64,000 nt of DNA from Microbacterium maritypicum MF109. Its GTDB lineage: Bacteria; Actinomycetota; Actinomycetes; Actinomycetales; Microbacteriaceae. Position numbers and translations under genes: made by a program. The notes beneath the pieces are model-generated. The model was not told the origin of the DNA. It made no database searches and worked only from the letters and a program-made list of their open reading frames with translations. Every line of letters starts with the position of its first letter. The first letter of the stretch is position 1. Shown here in pieces: positions 44,117-51,950 of this stretch. Location: assembly GCF_000455825.1 (NCBI RefSeq), contig NZ_ATAO01000188.1:62001-126000 (forward strand), in the 5' to 3' direction.

Positions 44117-45661
44117 TCAGGCCACCGGCACCGCGCTCCGCTTCGCCAGCAGCGCGAGGTGGAGCGCGGCGAGCGTCTCCCCGTCGTCGAGGTCGACGTC
44201 GAGCAGATCACCGATCAGGGTGAGCCGCTGGTAGAAGACGGATCTCGAGAGGTGGCTCGCGGCCGCCGCCGCGGAGCGATTTCCGGGGTGGGTGACGAGC
44301 GCCGCGAGCACGTCGAGCAGGTCTCCGCGCCGGTCGCGGTCGTACGCCACGACCGGGGCGAGCATCCGCTCGCTGTGCGCGAGCAGGCGCTGATCGTCAC
44401 GCAACGAGGCGACGAAGCGCTCGAGCGGACGGTCGTCGACGCGTCGCACGCGCGGGCCGGATTCGGAGCGGTCGCTCGCCGCGAGGTCTCTCGCCGCGCG
44501 CAATGAGGCGAGCAGCCCCAGGACATCTTCGGCGGGAGGGCCGACGAAGACCGTGCGCGCGGGCCCGGCGATGCGCACGGCGAGAGCATCGGTGAGCAGC
44601 GCGGACTCAGGGAGCGACAGCAGGGCGACGTCGTCCTCTCCCACGCGTGCGGCGACCACGGCGGCCCCGGCCTGCCGAGCCCGGTAGGCGAGCTCGGCCG
44701 CCGACTCCGCCCCGCGGGCGACGATGCCGTGGCAATGCCGACCCGAAAGAGCGAACCCGCCCGAAGCCAGACGGGCGGCGATGTCGGCCGGGTTCGCGAA
44801 CCGCGCGCCGAGCAGATCGTCGATGATGCCCCGCTGCGCGAGCAGCGACCACTCGGTGTCGCCCCCGTCCGCCAGGCAGCCGAAGGCCAGTGCCGTCGCC
44901 CCCTGTTCGAGCACCGTGTGCCGGCCCGCCGGGTGCACGGGGCCCGGAAGGGCGAGCAGGGTTCCCCACCGCACCCCCCGCGCCTGCACCGGGATGCGAT
45001 CGGCCGCGTCGAGCTGTCCGAGCGCCTGCGCGACCGGCATCCGCAGGGTCTCGAGCGCGATCACCTCGTGCGCGAGGTTCTCCAACACGACGGGCGCGCC
45101 GAGCGCTCTCGCGGTCTCGGCGACGACGACGTCGGCCGGAGCGCCCTGCAGGCTCAGCGCAGTGAAGAGCTCGTGCAGGCGCTGGCGTTCGTGCAGCGCA
45201 TCCGTCTGAGCGGCGATGAGCGATCTGTGCACCGACTCCGTCACCGCGACGAACTTGATCTCGCTGGTCAGGGCGATCAGGGCGAGACCGACGTCCCGGC
45301 ACACCTCGGTCACGGCATCGGGGATCTGCGATTGGCCGGACCCGAGCTCCACGACGATGCCCGCGATCCCCGCACGGTGCAGGGCTCTCGCGAAGTCGCG
45401 CAGCTCGTCCGGAGCCGTCGGCCATCCCGCCCCGGTGCTGAGCAGCAGCTCGCCGCCGTCGAGCAGTCGGGCGACTCCTGCGCTGTCGGAGACATGCACC
45501 CAGCGCACGTCGGCATCGAGAGCGGCGCCGCCCACGACCACGTCCGGTGCGCCCGCCTGCAGCACCGGATCGGCGAGAACGTCGGCCACCGTGAGCACAC
45601 CCCCTGCCCGACTCGGACGATCTGTCCGATGCGGGCTCAAGTCCTGACGTTCTGACACCAC
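44117..45661 (-). CDS. PucR family transcriptional regulator
   Basis: 514 residues from GTG 45661; an ATG at 45697 and a GTG at 45598 are alternatives, and the conserved PucR N-terminus LTVADVLADPVLQAGAPDVV begins only at the last of these. The C-terminal helix-turn-helix has LLDVLAALVTHPGNRSAAAA then HLSRSVFYQRLTLIGDLLDV, the PucR type. It is divergent from methylmalonate-semialdehyde dehydrogenase plus an aminotransferase, the usual genomic position for a regulator of beta-alanine, GABA or purine catabolism. A TCGAAC/GTTCGA inverted repeat lies between. Confidence 0.85.
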   Translation of the reverse strand: MVSERQDLSPHRTDRPSRAGGVLTVADVLADPVLQAGAPDVVVGGAALDADVRWVHVSDSAGVARLLDGGELLLSTGAGWPTAPDELRDFARALHRAGIAGIVVELGSGQSQIPDAVTEVCRDVGLALIALTSEIKFVAVTESVHRSLIAAQTDALHERQRLHELFTALSLQGAPADVVVAETARALGAPVVLENLAHEVIALETLRMPVAQALGQLDAADRIPVQARGVRWGTLLALPGPVHPAGRHTVLEQGATALAFGCLADGGDTEWSLLAQRGIIDDLLGARFANPADIAARLASGGFALSGRHCHGIVARGAESAAELAYRARQAGAAVVAARVGEDDVALLSLPESALLTDALAVRIAGPARTVFVGPPAEDVLGLLASLRAARDLAASDRSESGPRVRRVDDRPLERFVASLRDDQRLLAHSERMLAPVVAYDRDRRGDLLDVLAALVTHPGNRSAAAAASHLSRSVFYQRLTLIGDLLDVDLDDGETLAALHLALLAKRSAVPVA

Positions 45662-45704
45662 TCGACGCTCTTCCGCTCTGTGATCATTGAGGAACATCAG
45701 CGTA

Positions 45705-45729
45705 TCGAACGTTCAGTCAGAGTGTTCGA
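45705..45729. promoter_or_regulatory. Inverted repeat between pucR-type gene and mmsA
   Basis: TCGAAC (45705-45710) and GTTCGA (45724-45729) are perfect inverted copies with a 13-bp centre. The site lies 31 bp before mmsA and 44 bp before the regulator start chosen here, so one bound dimer could control both promoters. Confidence 0.45.
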
Positions 45730-45759
45730 ATCCGTATTCTTCAGCCTCGGAGGAACATC

Positions 45760-47244
45760 GTGGACATCGTCCGTCACGTCATCAACGGAGTGGAGGCCGC
45801 AGAAGCGGCCCGCACCGGCCAGGTCTTCGACCCCGCCACCGGCCAGGTGTCGAAGCAGGTCGCATTCGCCTCGACCGCCGAGGTCGACTCCGCCATCGCC
45901 GCGGCGGCGGCCGCGCTCCCCGCCTGGCGCGAGACGAGCCTGATCAAGCGCGCCGACGTCTTCTTCCGCTTGCGGCAGCTGCTCAAGGAGCGCACACCCG
46001 AACTCGCCGCGATCGTCACCTCCGAGCACGGCAAGGTGCTCTCGGACGCTGCCGGCGAGGTGTCGCGCGGCATCGAGAACGTCGAGTTCGCGGCGGGACT
46101 CGTGCATCTGCTCAAGGGTGAACGCAGCGAGCAGGTGTCACGCGGTGTCGACGTGCACTCGGTCAAGCAGCCGGTCGGCGTCGTCGCGGCGATCACACCG
46201 TTCAACTTCCCGGTCATGGTGCCGTTGTGGATGGTCGCCTCGGCGATCGCTTGCGGCAACACGGTCGTGCTCAAGCCGAGCGAGAAGGATCCGTCGGCTT
46301 CCGTGTGGCTCGCGAAGCTCTTCGCCGAGGCCGGGCTGCCCGACGGCGTGCTCAACGTGGTCCACGGCGACAAGGAGGCCGTCGACGCGATCCTGGAGTC
46401 GCCCCGGGTCGATGCCGTGAGCTTCGTCGGCTCGACCCCCATCGCCCGCTCGATCTACCAGCGCGCCTCGGCCGCCGGCAAGCGGGTGCAGGCGCTCGGC
46501 GGCGCGAAGAACCACATGGTCGTCATGCCCGATGCCGACATCGACGCGGCTGCCGACGCAGCGGTCTCCGCCGCCTACGGCTCCGCCGGCGAGCGCTGCA
46601 TGGCCGTCTCGGTGCTGGTCGCCGTCGGCGACATCGCCGATGACCTCGTCACCGCGATCGCCGATCGCATCGGCGGCCTCACGATCGGTGCCGGCACGGA
46701 TGCCGCGAGCGAGATGGGTCCGCTCATCACCCGCGAGCACCGCGACAAGGTCGCCTCGTACGTGACGGGCGCCGAGGGCGAGGGCGCGAAGGTCGTCGTC
46801 GACGGCACGCAGAAGCAGTTCGACTCGGAGGGCTTCTTCCTGGGCGTCAGCTTGATCGACGAGGTCGCGCCCGGCATGAAGGTCTACGACGACGAGATCT
46901 TCGGCCCGGTGCTGTCGGTCGTGCGCGTCGAGACCTACGCCGAGGCGGTCGAGCTGGTCAACGCCAACGCCTACGGCAACGGCACCGCGATCTTCACGCG
47001 CGACGGCGGCACCGCCCGGCAGTACGAGTTCGACATCGAGGTCGGCATGGTCGGCGTCAACGTGCCGATCCCGGTGCCGATCGGCGCCTACTCGTTCGGC
47101 GGATGGAAGGACTCGCTGTTCGGAGACTCCCACATCTACGGTCCCGAGTCGGTGCACTTCTACACACGCTCCAAGGTCGTCACCACCCGGTGGCCCGACC
47201 ACACGCCCTCCCAGGTCGACCTGGGCTTCCCGAGCAACCACTGA
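45760..47244 (+). CDS. mmsA: CoA-acylating methylmalonate/malonate-semialdehyde dehydrogenase
   Basis: 494 residues. Catalytic Cys in GSAGERCMAVSVLVAVGD (about residue 284), NAD site in ITPFNFPVMVPLWMVASAIA and GSTPIARSIYQRASA, and the GGAKNHMVVMPDADID stretch of the MmsA/IolA branch, which lacks the usual general-base Glu. It turns malonate semialdehyde into acetyl-CoA or methylmalonate semialdehyde into propionyl-CoA. GTG start at 45760 behind GGAGG. With the aminotransferase 15 bp downstream it makes a beta-alanine degradation unit under the divergent PucR protein. Confidence 0.93.
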   Translation: MDIVRHVINGVEAAEAARTGQVFDPATGQVSKQVAFASTAEVDSAIAAAAAALPAWRETSLIKRADVFFRLRQLLKERTPELAAIVTSEHGKVLSDAAGEVSRGIENVEFAAGLVHLLKGERSEQVSRGVDVHSVKQPVGVVAAITPFNFPVMVPLWMVASAIACGNTVVLKPSEKDPSASVWLAKLFAEAGLPDGVLNVVHGDKEAVDAILESPRVDAVSFVGSTPIARSIYQRASAAGKRVQALGGAKNHMVVMPDADIDAAADAAVSAAYGSAGERCMAVSVLVAVGDIADDLVTAIADRIGGLTIGAGTDAASEMGPLITREHRDKVASYVTGAEGEGAKVVVDGTQKQFDSEGFFLGVSLIDEVAPGMKVYDDEIFGPVLSVVRVETYAEAVELVNANAYGNGTAIFTRDGGTARQYEFDIEVGMVGVNVPIPVPIGAYSFGGWKDSLFGDSHIYGPESVHFYTRSKVVTTRWPDHTPSQVDLGFPSNH

Positions 47245-47259
47245 CGAGGAGCGACCACG

Positions 47260-48648
47260 ATGACGAACTTCACCGACCGCCACGGCGTCTCGCACCCGCT
47301 CCCCGCGCCCGAGGCCGAAGCGCAGGTGCGTGCGGACGACCGCGGCCACGTGTTCCATTCCTGGAGCGCGCAGGGCCTGATCGATCCGCATCCCGTCGCC
47401 GCGGGCGAGGGCTCGACGTTCTGGGACTACCAGGGCAATGCGTACCTCGACTTCTCGAGCCAACTCGTGAACCTGAACCTGGGGCACCAGCATCCCGACC
47501 TGGTCGCGGCGATCCAAGAGCAGGCCGGGCGTCTCGCGACGATCCAGCCCGCGATCGCCAACGACGTGCGCGGGGAACTCGCGCGACTGATCGCCGAGGT
47601 CGCGCCGGAGGGCCTGGAGAAGGTGTTCTTCACCAACGGCGGCGCCGAGGCCAACGAGTACGCGGTGCGCATGGCCCGCCAGTTCACCGGCCGTCGCAAG
47701 GTGCTGTCGATGTACCGCAGCTACCACGGCTCCACATCGACCGCGATCTCGCTCACCGGCGACCCGCGGCGTTGGGCGAACGACACCGTCGACTCCGGCG
47801 CCGTGCGCTTCTTCGGACCGTACCTGTACCGCTCGCCGTTCCACGCCGAGACCCCGGAGCAGGAGTCCGAACGAGCACTCGCGCATCTCGAGCAGACGAT
47901 CCAGCTCGAAGGGCCGCAGACGATCGCGGCGATCATCATCGAGACGGTCGTCGGCACCAACGGCGTGCTCGTGCCGCCGCCCGGATACCTGCAGGGCGTG
48001 CGCGCGCTGTGCGACCGCTACGGCATCGTCTACATCGCCGACGAGGTCATGGTGGGATTCGGGCGACTGGGCGAATGGTTCGGCATCGACGCGTTCGACG
48101 CCAGCCCCGACCTGATCACCTTCGCGAAGGGCGTGAACTCGGGCTACGTGCCCCTCGGCGGCGTGGTGATCTCCGACCGCATCGCGAGCGCCTTCGACAC
48201 GATGCCCTTCGCCGGCGGGCTGACCTACTCGGGGCACCCGCTGGCCTGTGCGGCGGGTGTCGCGACGTTCGAGGTGTTCCGTCGCGACGGCATCCTCGAG
48301 CGCGTGCGCGACCTCGGCGAACGCGTGGTCGGTCCGACCGTGCGCTCCTGGGCCGAGAAGCACCCGAGCGTCGGCGATGTGCGCGGCCTCGGACTGTTCT
48401 GGGCGGTCGAGCTGGTCCGTGACCAGGAGACGCGCGAGCCCCTCGTGCCGTTCAACGCCTCCGGCGCGGATGCCGCTCCGATGGGCGCCTTCGCCGCTGC
48501 CGCCAAGAAGGCCGGCGTCTGGCCGTTCACGCATTTCAACCGCATGCACGTGGCCCCGCCGCTGGTGATCAGCGAAGAAGACCTGGTGCGCGGACTCACC
48601 GTGCTCGACGAAGCGCTCTCCGTGGCCGACGAGGCCGCCGCAGGCTGA
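47260..48648 (+). CDS. Class III aminotransferase, beta-alanine/taurine:pyruvate type
   Basis: 462 residues. PLP lysine in LITFAKGVNSGYVPLGGVVI, cofactor Asp in YIADEVMVGFGRLGEWFG, phosphate cup in EKVFFTNGGAEANEYAVRMA. The N-terminal VFHSWSAQGLIDPHPVAAGE is the form seen in beta-alanine- and taurine-type transaminases. It would make malonate semialdehyde for the MmsA encoded 15 bp upstream. ATG at 47260 behind GAGGAG. The two aminotransferases of this window are clearly different enzymes, not copies. Confidence 0.9.
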   Translation: MTNFTDRHGVSHPLPAPEAEAQVRADDRGHVFHSWSAQGLIDPHPVAAGEGSTFWDYQGNAYLDFSSQLVNLNLGHQHPDLVAAIQEQAGRLATIQPAIANDVRGELARLIAEVAPEGLEKVFFTNGGAEANEYAVRMARQFTGRRKVLSMYRSYHGSTSTAISLTGDPRRWANDTVDSGAVRFFGPYLYRSPFHAETPEQESERALAHLEQTIQLEGPQTIAAIIIETVVGTNGVLVPPPGYLQGVRALCDRYGIVYIADEVMVGFGRLGEWFGIDAFDASPDLITFAKGVNSGYVPLGGVVISDRIASAFDTMPFAGGLTYSGHPLACAAGVATFEVFRRDGILERVRDLGERVVGPTVRSWAEKHPSVGDVRGLGLFWAVELVRDQETREPLVPFNASGADAAPMGAFAAAAKKAGVWPFTHFNRMHVAPPLVISEEDLVRGLTVLDEALSVADEAAAG

Positions 48649-48659
48649 CGCGAGAACAC

Positions 48660-48750
48660 GGGTTTTCAGATGACGACCTTCGACCCTCGTACTACGAGCC
48701 CGACTACAGCCCTCGCTACGACCCACGCGAACCTCAACGAGGGCACTAGC
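48660..48750 (+). pseudogene. Possible 3' remnant of a Tyr/Pro/Asp-rich protein
   Basis: After the aminotransferase stop, one plus frame reads a short run rich in YYEPDYSPRYDPREP and ends at TAG 48750. It has no start codon or ribosome site of its own. A different frame offers a 28-codon ORF from ATG 48670 (MTTFDPRTTSPTTALATT...), which also lacks a ribosome site. The regular Y-P-D pattern looks like the end of a lost gene, but it is too short to prove. Confidence 0.3.
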
Positions 48751-48770
48751 CGCTAGTCCGGAACAGCGGA

Positions 48771-48800
48771 GGGGTGAGCGCAGCCGCTCTCACCCCTTCT
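48771..48800. terminator. Terminator hairpin after the aminotransferase operon
   Basis: GGGGTGAG (48771-48778) pairs with CTCACCCC (48789-48796) around a 10-base loop, followed by TTCT. It lies between the plus-strand aminotransferase operon and the convergent small membrane protein gene and could serve both. Confidence 0.6.
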
Positions 48801-48811
48801 CGTTCGTCACT

Positions 48812-49045
48812 TCATGTTTGTTGACGCCTCAGAGCCGCGATAAGGGCTCTGGAGAATCTTCTTTCTACAAGATAGAGCGCCGTCATCATGAGCAGCAAGA
48901 TCGCTGCAGCGATCGCGCTCAGCATTGGAGGGTCATTCCAGAAAACGATGGCTGCGACCAGCGCGAGGACAGGCGCCACCCAGCTGATGATGAGAAGACT
49001 GCGCTTCCGTTTCGCCATAGGGCCAAGTTCATTGAGAGAGACCAT
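48812..49045 (-). CDS. Small two-helix membrane protein coupled to the VADPT secreted protein
   Basis: 77 residues. A basic start (MVSLNELGPMAKRKR) leads into two membrane helices, SLLIISWVAPVLALVAAIVF and MLSAIAAAILLLMMTALYLV, and an Arg-rich tail (ERRFSRALIAALRRQQT). ATG at 49045 with AAGGAG nine bases upstream. It follows the secreted-protein gene by 20 bp, so the pair is one transcript. Size, topology and position resemble immunity or export helper proteins of bacteriocin loci; this is inference, no family is recognised. Codon choice is less GC-biased than in the flanking genes. Confidence 0.7.
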   Translation of the reverse strand: MVSLNELGPMAKRKRSLLIISWVAPVLALVAAIVFWNDPPMLSAIAAAILLLMMTALYLVERRFSRALIAALRRQQT

Positions 49046-49065
49046 GGTTGAAGCTCCTTATCTCC

Positions 49066-49944
49066 TTACGGTCCTGTACACCAGATGTGACCCGCCCAGG
49101 TCCAGTACACCCAGATGCCCTTACCGGCCTGGTTGCATAGCCCCAGCCCCACGTTGTAGAGAGCTACCGGGCCAACAAATCCTGGAATCAGTGCGTACAG
49201 GATGGACGCAGTTTGACTGATCGAGACCTTGTTCGCGGGGATCCACGTTTTCCCTCCCCACCAATAGGTCGGATCGGCGACGACCGGATAGGCCACATCG
49301 CGGGCAGTGTGTTCAACGACCTGCACGAGCTGAGTGCCATCAACTTCGTATCGAGTCGGAACTGCAGCGCCGTTCGCATCGACCGCCCATGGCACATTCG
49401 TTGTGATCACCGTGATGCCATCTCGATCCGCAACCACCGCTGATCCGTCCTCGACCAACATCACCGAACCGCCGACAGGAACGTCGATTCCGTAGGCGAA
49501 GCGCTCGGGAGCTTTCGATGAAGCGATCGTGGTGAGCATCTGCACACCATCTGAAAATGGCACGACCGTGTTAGCCACACCGTTATCCGAGGGGTATGCG
49601 ACAGCCCCCGATTCCAATGAGACGCCCGCTTCACCCCCTTCCGAAGCAGGAAGGCTGATGCCCACCACAGCATCCCCGACGGCGAGCTTCACTCCCTCGG
49701 ACGCATCCCGCGGCACGGTAACCGTGCTTCCTCCGACATCGAGCACCGCCACCGCATCATCTGTACGCGAAGACGCCGCCGCATCCTCAACCAAACCTGC
49801 CCTCACTCCGGCAAGAGCCCGCTCAACGTCTGCCACCGAAACCGTGTCAACATCCTCGGACGCATATGCCGGACCCACCCACGTACAGATCAGAGCCAGG
49901 GAGGCCACCACCGCCCCAGCCGAAACCTTTGTTCGATATCTCAC
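49066..49944 (-). CDS. Secreted protein with VADPT motif and Trp/Cys-rich hydrophobic tail
   Basis: 292 residues from GTG 49944 (GGAG seven bases upstream). The signal peptide ends near AYA-SED (about residue 30). The middle, residues 35-215, is beta-rich and polar (VLDVGGSTVTVPRDASEGVK, VGGSVMLVEDGSAVVADRDG). Then comes AYPVVADPTYW at about 222, a motif I associate with a set of uncharacterised actinobacterial secreted proteins that carry variable C-terminal modules. The last 60 residues are hydrophobic, with ISQTASILYALIPGFVGPVA and GIWVYWTWAGHIWCTGP and two cysteines (about 270 and 289). No catalytic motif is seen. A bacteriocin or toxin precursor is possible. Confidence 0.72.
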   Translation of the reverse strand: MRYRTKVSAGAVVASLALICTWVGPAYASEDVDTVSVADVERALAGVRAGLVEDAAASSRTDDAVAVLDVGGSTVTVPRDASEGVKLAVGDAVVGISLPASEGGEAGVSLESGAVAYPSDNGVANTVVPFSDGVQMLTTIASSKAPERFAYGIDVPVGGSVMLVEDGSAVVADRDGITVITTNVPWAVDANGAAVPTRYEVDGTQLVQVVEHTARDVAYPVVADPTYWWGGKTWIPANKVSISQTASILYALIPGFVGPVALYNVGLGLCNQAGKGIWVYWTWAGHIWCTGP

Positions 49945-50283
49945 TGTGTTTCTCCGATCACTCGACCCGCCGCGCGCACAAGCATCCCGCACTCCAGCAG
50001 AACCTGTCTGTCCACCATTCGGGGGACGGACCAGCGAAACCCGCACCACATCGCGAAGAGCGACCGATATACGATTAGGCGGCAAACTCCACTCTCACGT
50101 CGATGTGTTCGACTGGTGGCTTCCCGAGGTCTACGCCGGCCCCACCTTTCGCACGCAGATCGTTGTGCGTCCGGCGGCCGCCGAGGAGATCGCAACGCAC
50201 CAGGTCTGGGGGCGGTTAGCGACCGAGGGGCCCTGAGCTACTCCCCCCGATTTCCCTCGGCGTAATTGTCGGTGTGGTGTCAC
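49945..50283. other. 339-bp gap with possible gene remnant (50085-50236, plus strand)
   Basis: The stretch holds the promoter region of the secreted-protein gene and, on the plus strand, a frame ending at TGA 50236 whose last 50 codons look protein-like (HVDVFDWWLPEVYAGPTFRT, VVRPAAAEEIATHQVWGRLA). It has no start signal, and the upstream part of the frame reads antisense to the secreted protein. It could be the 3' end of a gene cut off when the 48.8-49.9 kb pair was inserted. I recognise no family. No tRNA, direct-repeat boundary or transposase was seen. Confidence 0.35.
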
Positions 50284-51948
50284 TCAGTCGCCCACGGAGT
50301 CGAACACCCGCTCTCCCCCGACCCAGGTGCCGCGCACCTCGGTCAGACCGATCTCCTCCGCCGGATGCTCGAACGGATCCCGGTCGAGCAGGGCGAGGTC
50401 GGCCCGCATCCCCACCGCGATCGTCCCGGTGTCGTCGAGGTGGTTCACCCGCGCCGATCCCGCCGTGTAGGCGACGAGGGCCGTGGCGAGGTCGATCGCC
50501 TGCTCCGGGAGGAACGGTTCGTAGTCGCCCTCCCACTCGGTCGGCGCGGAACGGCGGTTGACGGCCACGTGGATCGCCGCCATCGGGTTCGGCGTGCTGA
50601 CCGACCAGTCGCTGCCCGCCGCGAGCGCGGCACCGGAACGCAACAGGTCGCCGAACGGGTACTGCCACGCGCTGCGCTGCGCTCCGAGGAACGGGATGGT
50701 GAGGTCGACCATCTGCGGCTCGAGCGTCGCCCACAGCATCTGCATGTTGGCGGTGACGTCGAGCGCCCGGAACCGCGGGATGTCGTCGGGGTGCACGACC
50801 TGGATGTGGGAGATGTGATGCCTGTTGCCGCGTGGCCCATTGCGCACGAGGGCGGCCTCGACCGCATCGAGGCACTCCCGCACGGCGCGGTCGCCGATCG
50901 CGTGGAAGTGCAGCGTGAAGCCCAGGGCATCGAGTCGGGTCGCGGCCTCTTTGAGCAGCTCCGGATCGACGAAGGAGATCCCCGAATCCTCGCGCGGGTG
51001 CCCGTGGCCGTCGCAGTACGGTTCCAGCATCGCGGCCGTGAAGTTCTCGGCGACGCCGTCCTGCATGATCTTCACGCTGCGCGCCCGGAAGCGCCCGACC
51101 GTGCTCTCGTCCCGACGGCGCACGATGTCATCGATCTGCTCCAGGCCCCGTGATCGATCCCACCACAGGGAGCCGACGACGCGACCGGTGAGCGCCCCGG
51201 ATGCGGCGGCGGTCCGATAGGCCGGGAGCGGATCGCCCGCATCGCCGTACTCGGTGCCGACGATCGCGTCCTGCCAGGCCGTCACCCCGTAGGAGTGCAG
51301 GTGGCGCTGCCCCTGCAGGAGCGCCTCCACGAGTCGCTCGGGCGCCTCGGTCGGCAGGAGCCGGTTGACCAGGCCCATCGCGCCCTCGTGCAGCGTGCCG
51401 CTGGGGGCACCGGTCTCATCGCGCTCGATCCGCCCGTCCGCGGGGTCGGCCGTCTCGCGGGTGATGCCGGCGAGCGCGAGCGCACGGGAGTTGACCCAGG
51501 CACCGTGTCCGTCACGGTTCGGCAGGAACGCCGGGCGATCGGGCACGACGGAGTCGAGGTCTTCTGCCGTCGGTGTGCCTCCGGGGAACGCCGACATCTG
51601 CCATCCGCCCCCGAGGATCCACTCGTCGTCCGGGTGCGCGGCCGCATACCGGGCGATCCGGTCGAGGTACTCCTCGCGGGTGGCCAGAGCGGACAGATCG
51701 CAGCGGAGCATGTCCAACCCGCCCCACACCGGGTGCACGTGCGCGTCCTGGAATCCGGGCACCAGCAGTCCGCCGGCGAGGTCGATCACCTCGGTCTCCG
51801 GCCCGATCAGCGCCGCGACGTCGTGCCCCACCGCGCTGATGAACCCGTCCGTCACGGCGACCGCGTGCGCCGTGGTGCGCGCGGCATCGGCAAGGAACAC
51901 CCGCCCTCCGCGCACGCCACCCGTGAAGACCAGATCTGCGTATCCCAC
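50284..51948 (-). CDS. YtcJ-like amidohydrolase (Amidohydro_3)
   Basis: 554 residues. Metal-binding HxH is in LLVPGFQDAHVHPVWGGLDM; further ligands are in LGFTLHFHAIGDRA and HHISHIQVVHPDD, and the late catalytic Asp in ALAAGSDWSVSTPNPM. WILGGGWQMSAFPGG is typical of the YtcJ group. GTG start at 51948, only 2 bp after the potC stop, so it is the last gene of the pot operon. Relatives hydrolyse exocyclic amide or formyl groups; here an N-acyl or N-carbamoyl polyamine is an attractive but unproven substrate. Confidence 0.87.
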   Translation of the reverse strand: MGYADLVFTGGVRGGRVFLADAARTTAHAVAVTDGFISAVGHDVAALIGPETEVIDLAGGLLVPGFQDAHVHPVWGGLDMLRCDLSALATREEYLDRIARYAAAHPDDEWILGGGWQMSAFPGGTPTAEDLDSVVPDRPAFLPNRDGHGAWVNSRALALAGITRETADPADGRIERDETGAPSGTLHEGAMGLVNRLLPTEAPERLVEALLQGQRHLHSYGVTAWQDAIVGTEYGDAGDPLPAYRTAAASGALTGRVVGSLWWDRSRGLEQIDDIVRRRDESTVGRFRARSVKIMQDGVAENFTAAMLEPYCDGHGHPREDSGISFVDPELLKEAATRLDALGFTLHFHAIGDRAVRECLDAVEAALVRNGPRGNRHHISHIQVVHPDDIPRFRALDVTANMQMLWATLEPQMVDLTIPFLGAQRSAWQYPFGDLLRSGAALAAGSDWSVSTPNPMAAIHVAVNRRSAPTEWEGDYEPFLPEQAIDLATALVAYTAGSARVNHLDDTGTIAVGMRADLALLDRDPFEHPAEEIGLTEVRGTWVGGERVFDSVGD

Positions 51949-51950
51949 GC

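Noticed and set aside
46138..48726. A minus-strand open frame of 862 codons across mmsA and the aminotransferase
   Set aside because: Antisense to two well-supported enzymes; composition dominated by Arg, His, Gly and Asp, as expected of a third-position shadow.
48670..48756. 28-codon ORF MTTFDPRTTSPTT... after the aminotransferase gene
   Set aside because: No ribosome site, very short, and an overlapping frame has a more regular Tyr/Pro/Asp pattern; kept only as a possible remnant.
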